64,000 bases of DNA. Origin: Intrasporangiaceae bacterium URHB0013. GTDB lineage: Bacteria > Actinomycetota > Actinomycetes > Actinomycetales > Dermatophilaceae. A program made the translations under genes and the position numbers. Of the stretch, positions 36,860 to 46,441 are shown in pieces (within the stretch, counting starts at the first letter, position 1; each line of letters opens with the position of its first letter). The stretch covers positions 434,001 to 498,000 of the forward strand of contig JIBA01000012.1 of the NCBI GenBank assembly GCA_000620545.1, read 5' to 3'. The notes under the pieces are model-generated. The model searched no databases and was not told the origin of the DNA. It saw only the letters and a program-made list of their open reading frames with translations.

Positions 36860-37483
36860 ATGCCGAACGAGCTCTGTGTCCCGCCCACCGGCGCGCCGCT
36901 CGTCGGCCGCTTCGTCCGCCTCGACGTGACGACCCCCGACGACAGTGCCGCGCTCTTCGCCGTCTACTCCGACCCGCGCTGCTACGAGCAGGGATTCGCC
37001 ATGATGCGGCCGCACACGTCGATGGCTGAGACGGAGGCTCTCGTGGCGGCCGCGGTGGCGGCCCGCGGAGCCGGCCGGACGGCATACACGATCAGGCTCG
37101 TCGCCGATGGCGACCTCGGTCCGGCGGGCACCGTCGTCGGCTCGAGCTCGCTCGGTGACGTCGACACGGATCGCGAGCACGTGCACCTCGGGTGGACGAT
37201 GTACGGCTCCCGCTGGTGGGGCACGCAGGTCAACCCGGAGAGCAAGTTCCTGCTCCTCGCCCACGCGTTCGAGACGTGCGGCTTCGGGCGGGTCAAGCTC
37301 CAGACCGACGTCGTCAACGCCCGCTCTCGCGCGGCGATCCTCAAGCTGGGGGCGACGTTCGAGGGAGTCACCCGTCGCGACGTGCGCCGCGCTGACGGCT
37401 CGTGGCGCGACTCCGCCGTGCACTCGATCCTCGTCGACGAGTGGCCCAGGGTCCGGACGGGGCTGCTGGCGCGCCTCGGCTGA
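36860..37483 (+). CDS. GNAT acetyltransferase (RimJ/RimL-like)
   Basis: The product has 207 residues. The fold follows RimJ/RimL or Pat-type members: VHLGWTMYGSRWWGTQVN near residue 110 in place of the usual GYGTEA loop, KLQTDVVNARSRAAILKLGA near 150 and a terminal FEGVTRRDVRRADGSWRDS. The NxxS-type NARSRAAI motif is typical of enzymes that acetylate protein N-termini or small amines. Target unknown. Confidence 0.85.
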   Translation: MPNELCVPPTGAPLVGRFVRLDVTTPDDSAALFAVYSDPRCYEQGFAMMRPHTSMAETEALVAAAVAARGAGRTAYTIRLVADGDLGPAGTVVGSSSLGDVDTDREHVHLGWTMYGSRWWGTQVNPESKFLLLAHAFETCGFGRVKLQTDVVNARSRAAILKLGATFEGVTRRDVRRADGSWRDSAVHSILVDEWPRVRTGLLARLG

Positions 37484-37593
37484 GTGCTCGGCTCCTCACG
37501 GGGGTGCGACGACGAGACTGCCCGGCGCGCCGTGGTCGGCTCGGTGACCTCCGGGCGTCGAGACGTCGTGGCAGGACGGGCGGGGTGAGCCAA

Positions 37594-37599
37594 TAGGCT
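37594..37599 (+). promoter_or_regulatory. -10 box, leaderless promoter of purD
   Basis: TAGGCT lies seven bases before the GTG at 37607. Confidence 0.62.
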
Positions 37600-37606
37600 G
37601 GGCGCC

Positions 37607-38893
37607 GTGAAGGTCCTCGTGCTCGGCTCCGGCGCCCGTGAACACGCACTCGTCAAGGCCGTCGCGGCCGATCCCGAGGTCGACGCGGTCATCGCCGCGC
37701 CCGGCAACCCGGGGATCGACGCGACCGCCCTCTGCGTCCCCGTCGACATCCTCGACGGGGACGCGGTTGCCGCCCTGGCGCGCGAGCACGAGGTCGACCT
37801 CGTCGTCGTGGGGCCCGAGGCCCCGCTCGTCGCGGGCGTTGCCGACGTATGCCGTGCGGCCGGGTTCGCCGTGTTCGGGCCCTCCGCGGAGGCGGCCCGT
37901 CTCGAGGGCAGCAAGTCCTTCGCCAAGGAGGTCATGGCGGCGGCCGACGTGCCGACCGCCCTGGCCCACGTCTGCACGACGATCGACGAGGTCGAGGCCG
38001 CCCTCGACGGCCTCGGCGCCCCGCACGTGGTCAAGGACGACGGACTCGCGGCCGGCAAGGGCGTCGTCGTCACCGACTCGCGCGAGGCAGCCGTCGAGCA
38101 CGCCCGCGCCTGCCTCGCCAAGCCGGACGGGCGCCTCGTCGTGGAGGAGTTCCTCGACGGGCCGGAGGTGTCGGTCTTCTGCCTCAGCGACGGGGAGACG
38201 GTCGTCGCGCTCGCGCCGGCCCAGGACTTCAAGCGCGTCGGCGACGACGACGCGGGCCCCAACACCGGCGGCATGGGCGCCTACTCGCCGCTCGACTGGG
38301 CGCCGGACGGGCTCGCCGACGACATCGTGCGGCGCGTGGCCCAGCCGACCATCGACGAGATGCGCCGTCGAGGCACACCCTTCGTCGGCGTCCTCTACGT
38401 CGGACTCGCCCTCACGTCGCGCGGGCCACGGGTTATCGAGTTCAACGCGCGCTTCGGCGATCCCGACGGCCAGGCGTCGCTCGCCCGACTCGAGACGCCC
38501 GTCGCGCAGCTGCTCCTCGCCGCCGCCACCGGTGGCCTCGCCGAGTTCGGTCGGCTCCGCTGGTCGGCAGACCACGCGGTCGTGGTGGTGGTCGCCTCCG
38601 CGGGCTATCCCACCTCGCCGAGGACCGGTGACCCGATCAGCGGGCTCGACGCCGCGGCCGAGGTGCCCGGCACCGTCGTGCTCCACGCCGGCACCGCGCT
38701 GGACGACAGCGGCATGCTCGTCTCCGCCGGCGGGCGTGTGCTCGACGTCGTTTCCGTTGCGCCCTCGCTCGCGAAGGCCCGGCACGCGGCCTACGACGCC
38801 GTGGCCGTCATCGAGCTCGACGGGGCGCACCACCGCACGGACATCGGGCTGCGTGCCGAACGCGGCGACGTCATGAGCGGAGGCGTCCGGTGA
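37607..38893 (+). CDS. purD: Phosphoribosylamine-glycine ligase (GARS)
   Basis: The product has 428 residues and joins phosphoribosylamine to glycine (step 2 of purine synthesis). The signature VLVLGSGAREHAL opens the protein, GPEAPLVAGVAD lies near 68, an ATP-grasp core follows with DGLAAGKGV near 146, RFGDPDGQ (GARS signature) near 283. Length is standard. The GTG start fits a leaderless transcript, and purC overlaps its stop. Confidence 0.96.
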   Translation: MKVLVLGSGAREHALVKAVAADPEVDAVIAAPGNPGIDATALCVPVDILDGDAVAALAREHEVDLVVVGPEAPLVAGVADVCRAAGFAVFGPSAEAARLEGSKSFAKEVMAAADVPTALAHVCTTIDEVEAALDGLGAPHVVKDDGLAAGKGVVVTDSREAAVEHARACLAKPDGRLVVEEFLDGPEVSVFCLSDGETVVALAPAQDFKRVGDDDAGPNTGGMGAYSPLDWAPDGLADDIVRRVAQPTIDEMRRRGTPFVGVLYVGLALTSRGPRVIEFNARFGDPDGQASLARLETPVAQLLLAAATGGLAEFGRLRWSADHAVVVVVASAGYPTSPRTGDPISGLDAAAEVPGTVVLHAGTALDDSGMLVSAGGRVLDVVSVAPSLAKARHAAYDAVAVIELDGAHHRTDIGLRAERGDVMSGGVR

Positions 38894-39783
38894 GTGCGCT
38901 CGACCTGCCCGGCTACGCCCCCGTCTACTCGGGCAAGGTCCGCGACCTCTATGTCCCGGTCGACGCCGAGGCCGGTGGCGTGCCCGACCGCCTGCTCCTC
39001 GTCGCGTCGGACCGGCTCTCGGCGTACGACTGGATGATGTCGCCCGAGATCCCCGACAAGGGTGCGGTGCTGACGCGACTGTCCCTCTGGTGGTTCGACC
39101 AGCTCTCGGACCTCGTGCCCAACCACGTCGTGTCGACGGACGTTCCCGCCGCCGTGGCCGGGCGCGCGGTGCTCGTGCGCCGGCTCGACATGCTCAAGGT
39201 CGAGGCCATCGCGAGGGCCTACCTCACCGGAGGCGGCCTCGAGGAGTACCAGCAGAAGGGCTCCGTCTCGGGCGTCAGGCTGCCCGAAGGTCTCGTCGAC
39301 GGGTCCAGGCTGCCCGAGCCGGTCTTCACCCCGACGACCAAGGCGCCCGTCGGCGAGCACGATCTGCCGATGTCGCCCGACGAGGTCGAGGCCGAGGTCG
39401 GCGCCGAGCTCGCGGAGGAGGTGTCGCGGCTGACGCGCGCGATCCTCGCCAGGGGCAACGAGATCGCTGCCGAGCGCGGCATCCTCATCGCCGACACGAA
39501 GGTCGAGTTCGGCCTCTCACCCGACGGCACGGGAGGGGTGGTGCTCGCCGACGAGGTGCTGACCCCGGACTCGTCCCGCTTCTGGCCGGCAGACCTCTGG
39601 GAGCCCGGCCATCCGCAGCCGTCCTATGACAAGCAGTTCGTGCGGGACTGGCTCACCTCACCAGAGTCGGGCTGGGACCGCAAGGCCGGCGGGCCTCCTC
39701 CAGAGCTGCCCGAGCACGTCGTCGAGCAGACGCGCGCGAAGTACGTCGAGGCCTACGAGCGGCTCACCGGCGAGACCTTCTGA
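38890..39783 (+). CDS. purC: SAICAR synthetase
   Basis: The product has 297 residues and ligates aspartate to CAIR (step 8 in the path). Features are YSGKVRDLY near 13, LVASDRLSAYDWMM near 36, the family signature VEAIARAYLTGGGLEEY near 104, and LIADTKVEFG near 200. It is the longer form, about 300 residues, as in actinobacteria and yeast. GTG overlaps the purD stop in GTGA, so the two are coupled. Confidence 0.96.
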   Translation: MSALDLPGYAPVYSGKVRDLYVPVDAEAGGVPDRLLLVASDRLSAYDWMMSPEIPDKGAVLTRLSLWWFDQLSDLVPNHVVSTDVPAAVAGRAVLVRRLDMLKVEAIARAYLTGGGLEEYQQKGSVSGVRLPEGLVDGSRLPEPVFTPTTKAPVGEHDLPMSPDEVEAEVGAELAEEVSRLTRAILARGNEIAAERGILIADTKVEFGLSPDGTGGVVLADEVLTPDSSRFWPADLWEPGHPQPSYDKQFVRDWLTSPESGWDRKAGGPPPELPEHVVEQTRAKYVEAYERLTGETF

Positions 39784-39849
39784 CGCCCGCGGTCACCGTC
39801 GGTGTGCCGTCGGTGTGCCCTCGGTGCGCCGTCGGTGGCCGCGGGCGTC
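39782..39849. terminator. Stem-loop with 11-bp tandem repeats in its loop, downstream of purC
   Basis: A perfect 11-bp stem (GACGCCCGCGG, 39782-39792, with its complement at 39839-39849) starts in the purC stop codon. The 46-base loop is filled with GTCGGTGTGCC twice, CTCGGTGCGCC and GTCGGTGGCC; a stray CTTCGGTGCGCC follows the stem. It separates purC from the convergent gene ending at 39870. Confidence 0.65.
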
Positions 39850-39869
39850 CCTTCGGTGCGCCGGCCCGG

Positions 39870-41132
39870 TCAGCCGGTCGCCGGGCCGGCGTCGTGAAGG
39901 ATCTTCAGGCTCGTCCGCCGGACGAAGTCCTGCACCTCGGCATGGCGGTCCGGCTCGTCGTCACCGCCGCCCGCGTACCACCAGTCCCGGGCCCACGTCA
40001 CGAGCGGCGCGTCCCGCGGGAGGCCCTCGGCGGCACGGTCGGCCGCGGCGCGCTTTGACAGCTGCTCTCCGCTGTCGGACAGGCACCAGGCGCGGCACAG
40101 CGACAGCACCGAGTAGGCCTGTCCTCCCACCGTTCTCATGTCTTCCACCCAGAGCGGCCAGTCGCGCACGTGGGCCAGGAACGCGGCGCGCACCACGTCG
40201 CGACCGATGGCCGGGAGCACGTCGACCGCGGGCGGGCCGGCCAGCGCCCGGCCCCGGTTCCGCACCCCGGCCCACGTCACCACCCGGTGCGGCGTCGCCG
40301 GAAGGAGGTGGAGGGCCTCGCCGGGACTGATCCGCATGATCCGGTCCGAGACGTTCGAGTGGCCGCCCGTCGCGTACATCTCCACCGTGGACCGGGCGCA
40401 CGTCTCGACCTCGATGCGTCCACGCCAGGCGGGATGCCGTGCCACCAGGGCAGCGTGCACGGGCGCGACCGCCGCCAGCATCGCCTCATCCGGCGGGCGG
40501 GCGACCACGGCGAGGACGTCGAGGTCACTGCGTGCCGGTGCGAAGTCGCCGTAGACGAGAGAACCGTGGGCGTAGAGCCCGACGAGGTGGTCCCCGAGGG
40601 CCGTCGTGAGGCCGGCCGTGAGATCTGCGAGCACCGCCTCGGGTCCCACGCGTCGCCGCATGACGACGCGCTGTCCCAGCCCGTCGAGTCCGATACGGCG
40701 CTCGCTCGCACGTAGCGCGTGCAGGCTCGGGCCCAGGTCCTCGACCACCTCGAACCCGTGGCGGAGGTAGAACGGCATGTTCCACGGCACATCCGCGAAC
40801 GTGCAGAGGGTGAGCGAGTCGTGCCCGGTCAGGGCGGCCCACTCCGCGGCCGCCTCGACCAGGGCGCCGCCGACGCCGCGGCGCGCGGCGGCAGGGTGCA
40901 CCGACAGCTGCTCGAGGTGGGACTCGCCTCCCACGACCTCGAGCCGGGCGAACCCAACGACCGGGTCGCCGGCGACGAGTACACCTGCCGCCCTCCCGAG
41001 CTCGTCGACCGTCGTGACCACTCGCGGCAGGGGCCCGATGCCGTGCTCCGCGAACAGCTCGTCGGAGGCCGCCTCGATGGTGGGGAGAACGGCGAGCTCG
41101 TGGGGTCGCGCGGCGCGCACCGGAAGGCTCAC
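39870..41132 (-). CDS. GNAT acetyltransferase fused to AadA-like nucleotidyltransferase
   Basis: The product has 420 residues. Residues 1-150 form a GNAT domain (LSVHPAAARRGVGGALVEA acetyl-CoA loop, then WNMPFYLRHGFEVVEDLG). Residues 165-415 form a nucleotidyltransferase of the AadA/ANT(3'') type: GS-YG-SD-D arrangement (GSLVYGDFAPARSDLD, about 188-204) and the DUF4111-like helical part with LSLCRAWCLSDSGEQLSKRAA. Bifunctional acetyltransferase-adenylyltransferase proteins are known in aminoglycoside resistance, but this domain order and substrate are unverified. GTG at 41132 begins the GNAT domain; an upstream ATG would run into the divergent gene. Confidence 0.8.
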   Translation of the reverse strand: MSLPVRAARPHELAVLPTIEAASDELFAEHGIGPLPRVVTTVDELGRAAGVLVAGDPVVGFARLEVVGGESHLEQLSVHPAAARRGVGGALVEAAAEWAALTGHDSLTLCTFADVPWNMPFYLRHGFEVVEDLGPSLHALRASERRIGLDGLGQRVVMRRRVGPEAVLADLTAGLTTALGDHLVGLYAHGSLVYGDFAPARSDLDVLAVVARPPDEAMLAAVAPVHAALVARHPAWRGRIEVETCARSTVEMYATGGHSNVSDRIMRISPGEALHLLPATPHRVVTWAGVRNRGRALAGPPAVDVLPAIGRDVVRAAFLAHVRDWPLWVEDMRTVGGQAYSVLSLCRAWCLSDSGEQLSKRAAADRAAEGLPRDAPLVTWARDWWYAGGGDDEPDRHAEVQDFVRRTSLKILHDAGPATG

Positions 41133-41196
41133 GCGGGCAGTCTGCCACCCGGCACACGGCCGGAGCCGAGCCCACCCGCTGTGGCACGCTGGGCCC

Positions 41197-41826
41197 ATGA
41201 CCGAGCCTGTCGCCGACTCCACCTCCGACGCTCCCGGGGAGCGTTACCTACTGCGCCAGAAGCTGACGCTCATGGTCAACCGCTACGAGGTCATCCGAGC
41301 CGACGAGAACGGCAAGGAGCTGGGTCTGCTGTGCTTCGCCGAGCAGAAGCGGATGGCGGCCAAGGAGCAGGTCACCTTCTACACCGACTCGGCGAAGACG
41401 CATCCACTCTTCGGGTTCAAGGCCCGCAAGCGCATCGACCTCAGCTCGGGCTACGACGTCGTGGACAGCCAGGGGCTGCCGATCGGCTGGTTCAAGAAGC
41501 AGTTCAAGGCCTCGCTCGTGAACTCGACGTGGATCCTCGGGCTACCGGACGGACGCGAGTTCCTCGGTCGCGAGCGCAACGCCAAGGTCGCGGTCATCCG
41601 GCGCGTCTGGGACTTCGTCCCGGTCGTCGGTGACCTGGGTTCGCCATGGCTCTTCCACTTCGACTTCGCCGCCCCCGACGGGTCGCTCGCCCTCAGCTCC
41701 ACGAAGAAGGCCGGCATCACGGACGTCTACCACGTGACGCTCCCGGCCCTCGCCGACGGCAAGCCCATCGACTGGCGCGTCGGCATGGCGATGGCGGTCG
41801 CGCTCGACGCCCTGCAGTCGCGTTGA
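41197..41826 (+). CDS. LURP-one-related (LOR)/scramblase-like protein
   Basis: The product has 209 residues. The fold pattern is that of the LOR/phospholipid-scramblase-like superfamily (YxxLRQKLTLMVNRYEV at the start, several beta strands of the type GLLCFAEQK, KVAVIRRVWDFV, and a C-terminal helix MAMAVALDALQSR). Bacterial members have no firm function; membrane lipid binding or sensing is suggested for the family. It is divergent from the GNAT-AadA fusion, with 64 bases between starts. Confidence 0.72.
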   Translation: MTEPVADSTSDAPGERYLLRQKLTLMVNRYEVIRADENGKELGLLCFAEQKRMAAKEQVTFYTDSAKTHPLFGFKARKRIDLSSGYDVVDSQGLPIGWFKKQFKASLVNSTWILGLPDGREFLGRERNAKVAVIRRVWDFVPVVGDLGSPWLFHFDFAAPDGSLALSSTKKAGITDVYHVTLPALADGKPIDWRVGMAMAVALDALQSR

Positions 41827-41857
41827 GACGCCGTCCGGGCGGCCCCACGGCGCCCGA

Positions 41858-41863
41858 TAGACT
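41858..41863 (+). promoter_or_regulatory. Candidate -10 box of purSQL
   Basis: TAGACT lies about 57 bases upstream of the purS ATG. The leader has GGGAG before the start codon and no obvious purine riboswitch fold. Confidence 0.4.
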
Positions 41864-41920
41864 CGGGCCGTCCCGCGGGACACCCTCCATCCCCATCCAG
41901 CCCAGGGAGAAGCACCACTG

Positions 41921-42286
41921 ATGGGAAGCATCGTCGTCGACGTCATGCTCAAGCCCGAGATCCTCGACCCCCAGGGACAGGCCGTCGGTGGCGCCCTGCC
42001 ACGGCTCGGGATCAACGGTTTCACCGACGTCCGCCAGGGCAAGCGCTTCGTGCTCACGGTCGAGGGTGACGTCACGGACGAGCACCTCGCCGCAGCTCGC
42101 GAGGCCGCCGAGACCCTCCTGTCCAACCCCGTCATCGAGGACGTCGTCTCCGTGCACGTGGGCGACGAGGGCCCCGTGGCCGACGATGTGGTGGCCGAGA
42201 GCCCGGCGGACGAGGACGCCGTTGACGAGAGTGCGGCTGAGGAGACAGACGGCGAGCCCGGCGAGGCGGAGGACGACGAGCAGTGA
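41921..42286 (+). CDS. purS: Phosphoribosylformylglycinamidine synthase subunit PurS
   Basis: The product has 121 residues. The first 82 are a standard PurS ([21 protein letters not shown], then VRQGKRFVL and SNPVIEDV), which bridges PurQ and PurL. The last 38 residues are an acidic extension with about half Asp/Glu, absent from the usual 80-residue PurS. The extension may be a flexible tail; its role is unknown. GGGAG precedes the ATG; purQ overlaps by four bases. Confidence 0.93.
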   Translation: MGSIVVDVMLKPEILDPQGQAVGGALPRLGINGFTDVRQGKRFVLTVEGDVTDEHLAAAREAAETLLSNPVIEDVVSVHVGDEGPVADDVVAESPADEDAVDESAAEETDGEPGEAEDDEQ

Positions 42287-42978
42287 GGATCGGCGTCGTC
42301 ACGTTCCCCGGCTCGCTCGACGACCGCGACGCGGCGCGTGCCGTGCGCGAGTGCGGCGGCGAGGCCATCCCGCTCTGGCACGGCGACGCGGACCTCCGAG
42401 GGGTCGACGCGGTCATCCTGCCCGGAGGCTTCTCCTACGGCGACTACCTCCGCTGCGGCGCCATCGCGCGCTTCGCGCCGGTCATGGATGCCCTGGTGCC
42501 CGCGGCCCGGGGCGGTCTGCCGGTCCTCGGCATCTGCAACGGCTTCCAGGTGCTCACCGAGAGCCACCTGCTCCCCGGCGCGCTGATCCGCAACGACCAC
42601 CGCAAGTTCAACTGCGTCGACCAGCGGCTGGTCGTCGAGAACGCCTCCACCGCATGGACGTCCGACTTCGAGGCCGGGCAGGAGATCACCGTCGTCCTCA
42701 AGAACGGCGAGGGTGGCTTCGTCGCCGACGAGAAGACGCTCGACATCCTCGAGGGCGAGGGTCGCGTCGTCTTCCGCTACGTCGCCGACGCCGAGGGGCG
42801 CAACCCTAACGGCTCCTACCGCCACATCGCCGGCATCACGAACGAGCGGGGCAACGTCGTCGGGCTGATGCCGCACCCCGAGCACGCCGTCGAGGAGGGC
42901 TACGGCCCCAGCCTCGACGGTCGAGGCTTCTTCACCTCGATCATCAAGCAGACCCTCGAGAGCGCAGCCACCGCATGA
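42283..42978 (+). CDS. purQ: Phosphoribosylformylglycinamidine synthase subunit PurQ
   Basis: The product has 231 residues. It is the class I glutaminase subunit of FGAM synthase: [16 protein letters not shown] near 49, nucleophile Cys in [11 protein letters not shown] near 86, and His/Glu in [10 protein letters not shown] near 204. GTG overlaps the purS stop (GTGA) and the stop overlaps the purL ATG, so subunits are made in ratio. Confidence 0.97.
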   Translation: MRIGVVTFPGSLDDRDAARAVRECGGEAIPLWHGDADLRGVDAVILPGGFSYGDYLRCGAIARFAPVMDALVPAARGGLPVLGICNGFQVLTESHLLPGALIRNDHRKFNCVDQRLVVENASTAWTSDFEAGQEITVVLKNGEGGFVADEKTLDILEGEGRVVFRYVADAEGRNPNGSYRHIAGITNERGNVVGLMPHPEHAVEEGYGPSLDGRGFFTSIIKQTLESAATA

Positions 42979-45272
42979 GCGACACCCAGACCTTGTCCCT
43001 CGACACCGTCGAGCACGCCGCGACGACGCCCGACGTCGAGCAGCCGTGGGCCGAGCTCGGCCTCAAGGCGGACGAGTACGCCAACATCCGAGACATCCTC
43101 GGGCGTCGGCCGACCATCGCCGAGCTCGCGATGTACTCCGTCATGTGGAGCGAGCACTGCTCCTACAAGTCGAGCAAGATCCATTTCTCGCTGTGGGGCG
43201 AGAACACGACCGACGAGATGCGCGAGAAGCTCCTCGTCGGCATCGGTGAGAACGCCGGCGTCGTCGACATCGGCGACGGCTGGGCCGTGACCTTCAAGGT
43301 CGAGTCGCACAACCACCCGTCCTACGTCGAGCCGTACCAGGGCGCCGCGACCGGCGTCGGTGGCATCATCCGCGACATCATGTCGATGGGGGCACGCCCG
43401 ATCGCCGTCATGGACCCGCTGCGCTTCGGCAACCTGCACCACCCCGACACCCAGCGCGTCCTGCCGGGCGTCGTCGCGGGCGTCGGCGGCTACGGCAACT
43501 GCATCGGGCTGCCCAACATCGGTGGCGAGGTCGTCTTCGACGACTGCTACCAGGGCAACCCGCTCGTCAACGCGCTCTGCGTGGGTGCGATGCGCATCGA
43601 GGACATCCACCTCGCCAGGGCGTCCGGCGTCGGCAACAAGGTCATCCTCTTCGGTGCCAAGACCGGCGGCGACGGGATCGGTGGCGTCTCGGTGCTCGCG
43701 TCCGAGACCTTCGCCGCGGGCGGACCGACCAAGCGTCCGGCCGTCCAGGTCGGCGACCCCTTCGCCGAGAAGGTGCTCATCGAGTGCTGCCTCGACCTCT
43801 ACAAGGCGGGCGTCGTCGACGGCATCCAGGACCTCGGTGGTGCCGGGCTCTCCTGTGCCACCAGCGAGCTCGCTTCGAACGGTGACGGCGGCATGCAGGT
43901 CGAGCTCGACCTCGTGCCGCTCCGCGACGCGAGCCTGCAGCCGCAGGAGATCCTCATGTCGGAGTCCCAGGAACGCATGATGGCGGTCGTCGAGCCGAAG
44001 CACCTCGAGGAGTTCCTGGCCATCACCGACAACTGGGACGTCGAGGCGACGGTCATCGGTGAGGTCACCGACGGCGACCACCTCGTCATCACCTGGCACG
44101 GTGAGGTCATCGTCGACGTGCCGCCGCGCTCGGTCGCCCACGAGGGCCCGACGTACGACCGTCCGCTGGCCCGACCGGCATACCTCGACGGTCTCAACGC
44201 CGCGGGCACGGCGACGCTGGCCCGGCCCGGCTCCGGCGACGAGATCCGCGCACAGCTGCTGACGCTCGTCGGCTCGCCCAACCTCTGCGACAAGTCGTGG
44301 ATCACCGACCAGTACGACCGCTACGTCATGGGCAACACCGCGCTCGCGCAGCCCGACGACTCGGGGGTCGTACGCGTCGACGAGGAGACGGGCCGCGGCG
44401 TCGCCGTGTCGACCGACTGCAACGGCCGCTTCGCCAAACTGGACCCGTATGCGGGCGCACAGCTCGCGCTCGCCGAGGCCTACCGCAACGTCGCCACGGT
44501 CGGTGCCGCGCCACTCGCGGTCACCGACTGCCTCAACTTCGGCTCGCCGGAGGACCCGGGTGTCATGTGGCAGTTCCGCGAGGCGATCCGTGGCATCGCC
44601 GAGGGGTGCCGGTTCCTCGGGATCCCCGTCACCGGCGGCAACGTGTCGTTCTACAACCAGACGGGGGACGTGGCGATCCACCCGACCCCGGTCATCGGTG
44701 TGCTCGGCGTCATGGAGGACGTCTCCAGGCGTTCGGGTTCCGGCTTCCGCAGCGACGACGCCCACGTCTACCTCCTCGGCACGACCCGTGACGAGCTCGA
44801 CGGCTCCGAGTGGGCGCACGTCGTCCACAAGCATCTCGGTGGTCTCCCGCCGAAGGTCGACCTCGCGGCCGAACAGGCCCTCGGTCGGGTCCTCGTCGAG
44901 GCGGCCCGCACCGGGGTCGTCGAGGCGGCGCACGACCTGTCGGAGGGTGGCCTGGCCATCGCGCTCGCCGAGGCGTGCATGCGACACGGTGTCGGGGTGA
45001 CGGTCGACGGTCTCGACGGGGTCGGCTCCGACGCCGAGGGCAACCCGCTCGACGCCTTCACGGCGCTCTTCTCCGAGTCGAGCGCTCGGGCTCTCGTCGC
45101 CGTGCCCGTCGGCCACGCGGCCGAGTTCGAGGCGATGCTCGGCGACGTGCCGCATGCCCGCATCGGGGTGACGGGCGGGCGGGACCTCGAGGTCGTCGGC
45201 CACTTCTCCGTCTCGATCGCCGAGCTCAAGTCGGCCCACGAGTTCACGCTTCCCGCCGTCTTCGGCGGCTGA
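42975..45272 (+). CDS. purL: Phosphoribosylformylglycinamidine synthase subunit PurL (small form)
   Basis: The product has 765 residues, the small PurL that needs PurQ and PurS. Motifs include [15 protein letters not shown] near 56, [21 protein letters not shown] near 97, [16 protein letters not shown] near 233, and [10 protein letters not shown] near 517. It forms FGAM from FGAR with ATP and ammonia channelled from PurQ. It ends the purSQL operon; the DNA after it (45273-45387) has degenerate repeats of CTCCCGGCGC but no strong terminator. Confidence 0.97.
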   Translation: MSDTQTLSLDTVEHAATTPDVEQPWAELGLKADEYANIRDILGRRPTIAELAMYSVMWSEHCSYKSSKIHFSLWGENTTDEMREKLLVGIGENAGVVDIGDGWAVTFKVESHNHPSYVEPYQGAATGVGGIIRDIMSMGARPIAVMDPLRFGNLHHPDTQRVLPGVVAGVGGYGNCIGLPNIGGEVVFDDCYQGNPLVNALCVGAMRIEDIHLARASGVGNKVILFGAKTGGDGIGGVSVLASETFAAGGPTKRPAVQVGDPFAEKVLIECCLDLYKAGVVDGIQDLGGAGLSCATSELASNGDGGMQVELDLVPLRDASLQPQEILMSESQERMMAVVEPKHLEEFLAITDNWDVEATVIGEVTDGDHLVITWHGEVIVDVPPRSVAHEGPTYDRPLARPAYLDGLNAAGTATLARPGSGDEIRAQLLTLVGSPNLCDKSWITDQYDRYVMGNTALAQPDDSGVVRVDEETGRGVAVSTDCNGRFAKLDPYAGAQLALAEAYRNVATVGAAPLAVTDCLNFGSPEDPGVMWQFREAIRGIAEGCRFLGIPVTGGNVSFYNQTGDVAIHPTPVIGVLGVMEDVSRRSGSGFRSDDAHVYLLGTTRDELDGSEWAHVVHKHLGGLPPKVDLAAEQALGRVLVEAARTGVVEAAHDLSEGGLAIALAEACMRHGVGVTVDGLDGVGSDAEGNPLDAFTALFSESSARALVAVPVGHAAEFEAMLGDVPHARIGVTGGRDLEVVGHFSVSIAELKSAHEFTLPAVFGG

Positions 45273-45387
45273 CGGCTCCCGGCGCCCGACGGCCTCCCGG
45301 CGCGTGGCGGCACCTCCCGGAGTCTGGAAGTTCCCGGCACCGGACGCCTCCCGCGGCGCGGCGAAGGTGGTCGCGCGTCGGTGAGGC

Positions 45388-46404
45388 TCAGCGCCAGCCC
45401 AGCTCCGGAGCCAGATGGGTCAGCACGCTCTCGATGACGTGCGCGTTGTAGTCGACACCGAGCTGGTTCGGGACCGTGAGGAGCAGGGTGTCGGCGGCAG
45501 CGATGGCGGTGTCCTCGGCCAGCTCGCGCACGAGCTGGTCCGGCTCACCGGCATACGACCGTCCGAACCGCGCGAGGCCACCCTCGAGGTGCCCGACCTG
45601 GTCGCGGCTGGCGGTCTCCCGGAAGAAGAGCTGTCGGTCGAGGTCGCTGACGAGCGGGAAGATGCTGCGGCTGACCGACACGCGCGGCTCACGGCCGTGA
45701 CCTGCGGCGGTCCAGGCGTCGCGGAACCGCTGGATCTGCTCGGCCTGCAGCTCGTGGAACGGCACGCCGGTGTCCTCGGTGAGCAGGGTCGAGCTCATCA
45801 GGTTCATCCCCTGCTCGGCGGTCCACTCGGCCGTCGCTCGCGACCCGGCGCCCCACCAGATGCGGTCGCGCAGGCCGGGCGAGTGTGGCTCGATGGGGAG
45901 CAGGCCCGGCGGGTTGGGGAACATCGGCCTCGGGTTCGGCTCCGCGAAGCCCTCGCCTCGGATGACCTCGAGGAAGGCACGCGTGTGCTCGCGGGCCATG
46001 GCGGCGTGGTCGCCGTTCTCCGGCTCGTGGCCGAAGTAGCGGAAGCCGTCGATGACCTGCTCGGGTGACCCGCGGCTGATGCCGAGCTGCAGCCGGCCGC
46101 CGGAGATGAGGTCGGCGGCGCCCGCGTCCTCGGCCATGTAGAGCGGGTTCTCGTAGCGCATGTCGATGACACCGGTGCCGATCTCGATGCGGCTGGTGCG
46201 AGCTCCGACAGCCGCGAGGAGCGGGAAGGGCGAGGCGAGCTGCCGGGCGAAGTGGTGCACGCGGAAGTAGGCGCCGTCGGCGCCGAGCTCCTCGGCGGCG
46301 ACCGCGAGGTCGATCGACTGGAGCAGTGCGTCGGACGCCGAGCGCGTCTGCGAGTGCGGCGACGGCGTCCAGTGCCCGAACGAGAGAAAGCCGATGTTCT
46401 TCAC
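45388..46404 (-). CDS. LLM-class flavin-dependent oxidoreductase
   Basis: The product has 338 residues of the bacterial luciferase-like fold: FGHWTPSPHSQTR at the start, AEELGADGAYFRVHHFA near 36, ALELGTGVIDMRYENP-type segment near 75, GGRLQLGISRGSPEQV near 104. It is closest to FMN-dependent LLM monooxygenases of the alkanal-monooxygenase type. The start is GTG, read here as Met. Substrate unknown. It is the downstream minus-strand neighbour of the methyltransferase-like gene. Confidence 0.85.
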   Translation of the reverse strand: MKNIGFLSFGHWTPSPHSQTRSASDALLQSIDLAVAAEELGADGAYFRVHHFARQLASPFPLLAAVGARTSRIEIGTGVIDMRYENPLYMAEDAGAADLISGGRLQLGISRGSPEQVIDGFRYFGHEPENGDHAAMAREHTRAFLEVIRGEGFAEPNPRPMFPNPPGLLPIEPHSPGLRDRIWWGAGSRATAEWTAEQGMNLMSSTLLTEDTGVPFHELQAEQIQRFRDAWTAAGHGREPRVSVSRSIFPLVSDLDRQLFFRETASRDQVGHLEGGLARFGRSYAGEPDQLVRELAEDTAIAAADTLLLTVPNQLGVDYNAHVIESVLTHLAPELGWR

Positions 46405-46441
46405 GACCCGTGCAACAACGGCCGGCTCGTGATGCTTCCGC

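Noticed and set aside
39798-39860. The 11-bp tandem repeats as a short CRISPR array.
   Set aside because: Units are contiguous with no spacers, too short, and no cas genes are present.
41827-41920. A purine riboswitch in the purS leader.
   Set aside because: The leader is only about 55 bases after the candidate -10 box and shows no three-way junction or conserved pyrimidine core.
45273-45387. Degenerate CTCCCGGCGC repeats after purL as a terminator or mobile repeat.
   Set aside because: The copies are short and irregular and form no convincing hairpin.
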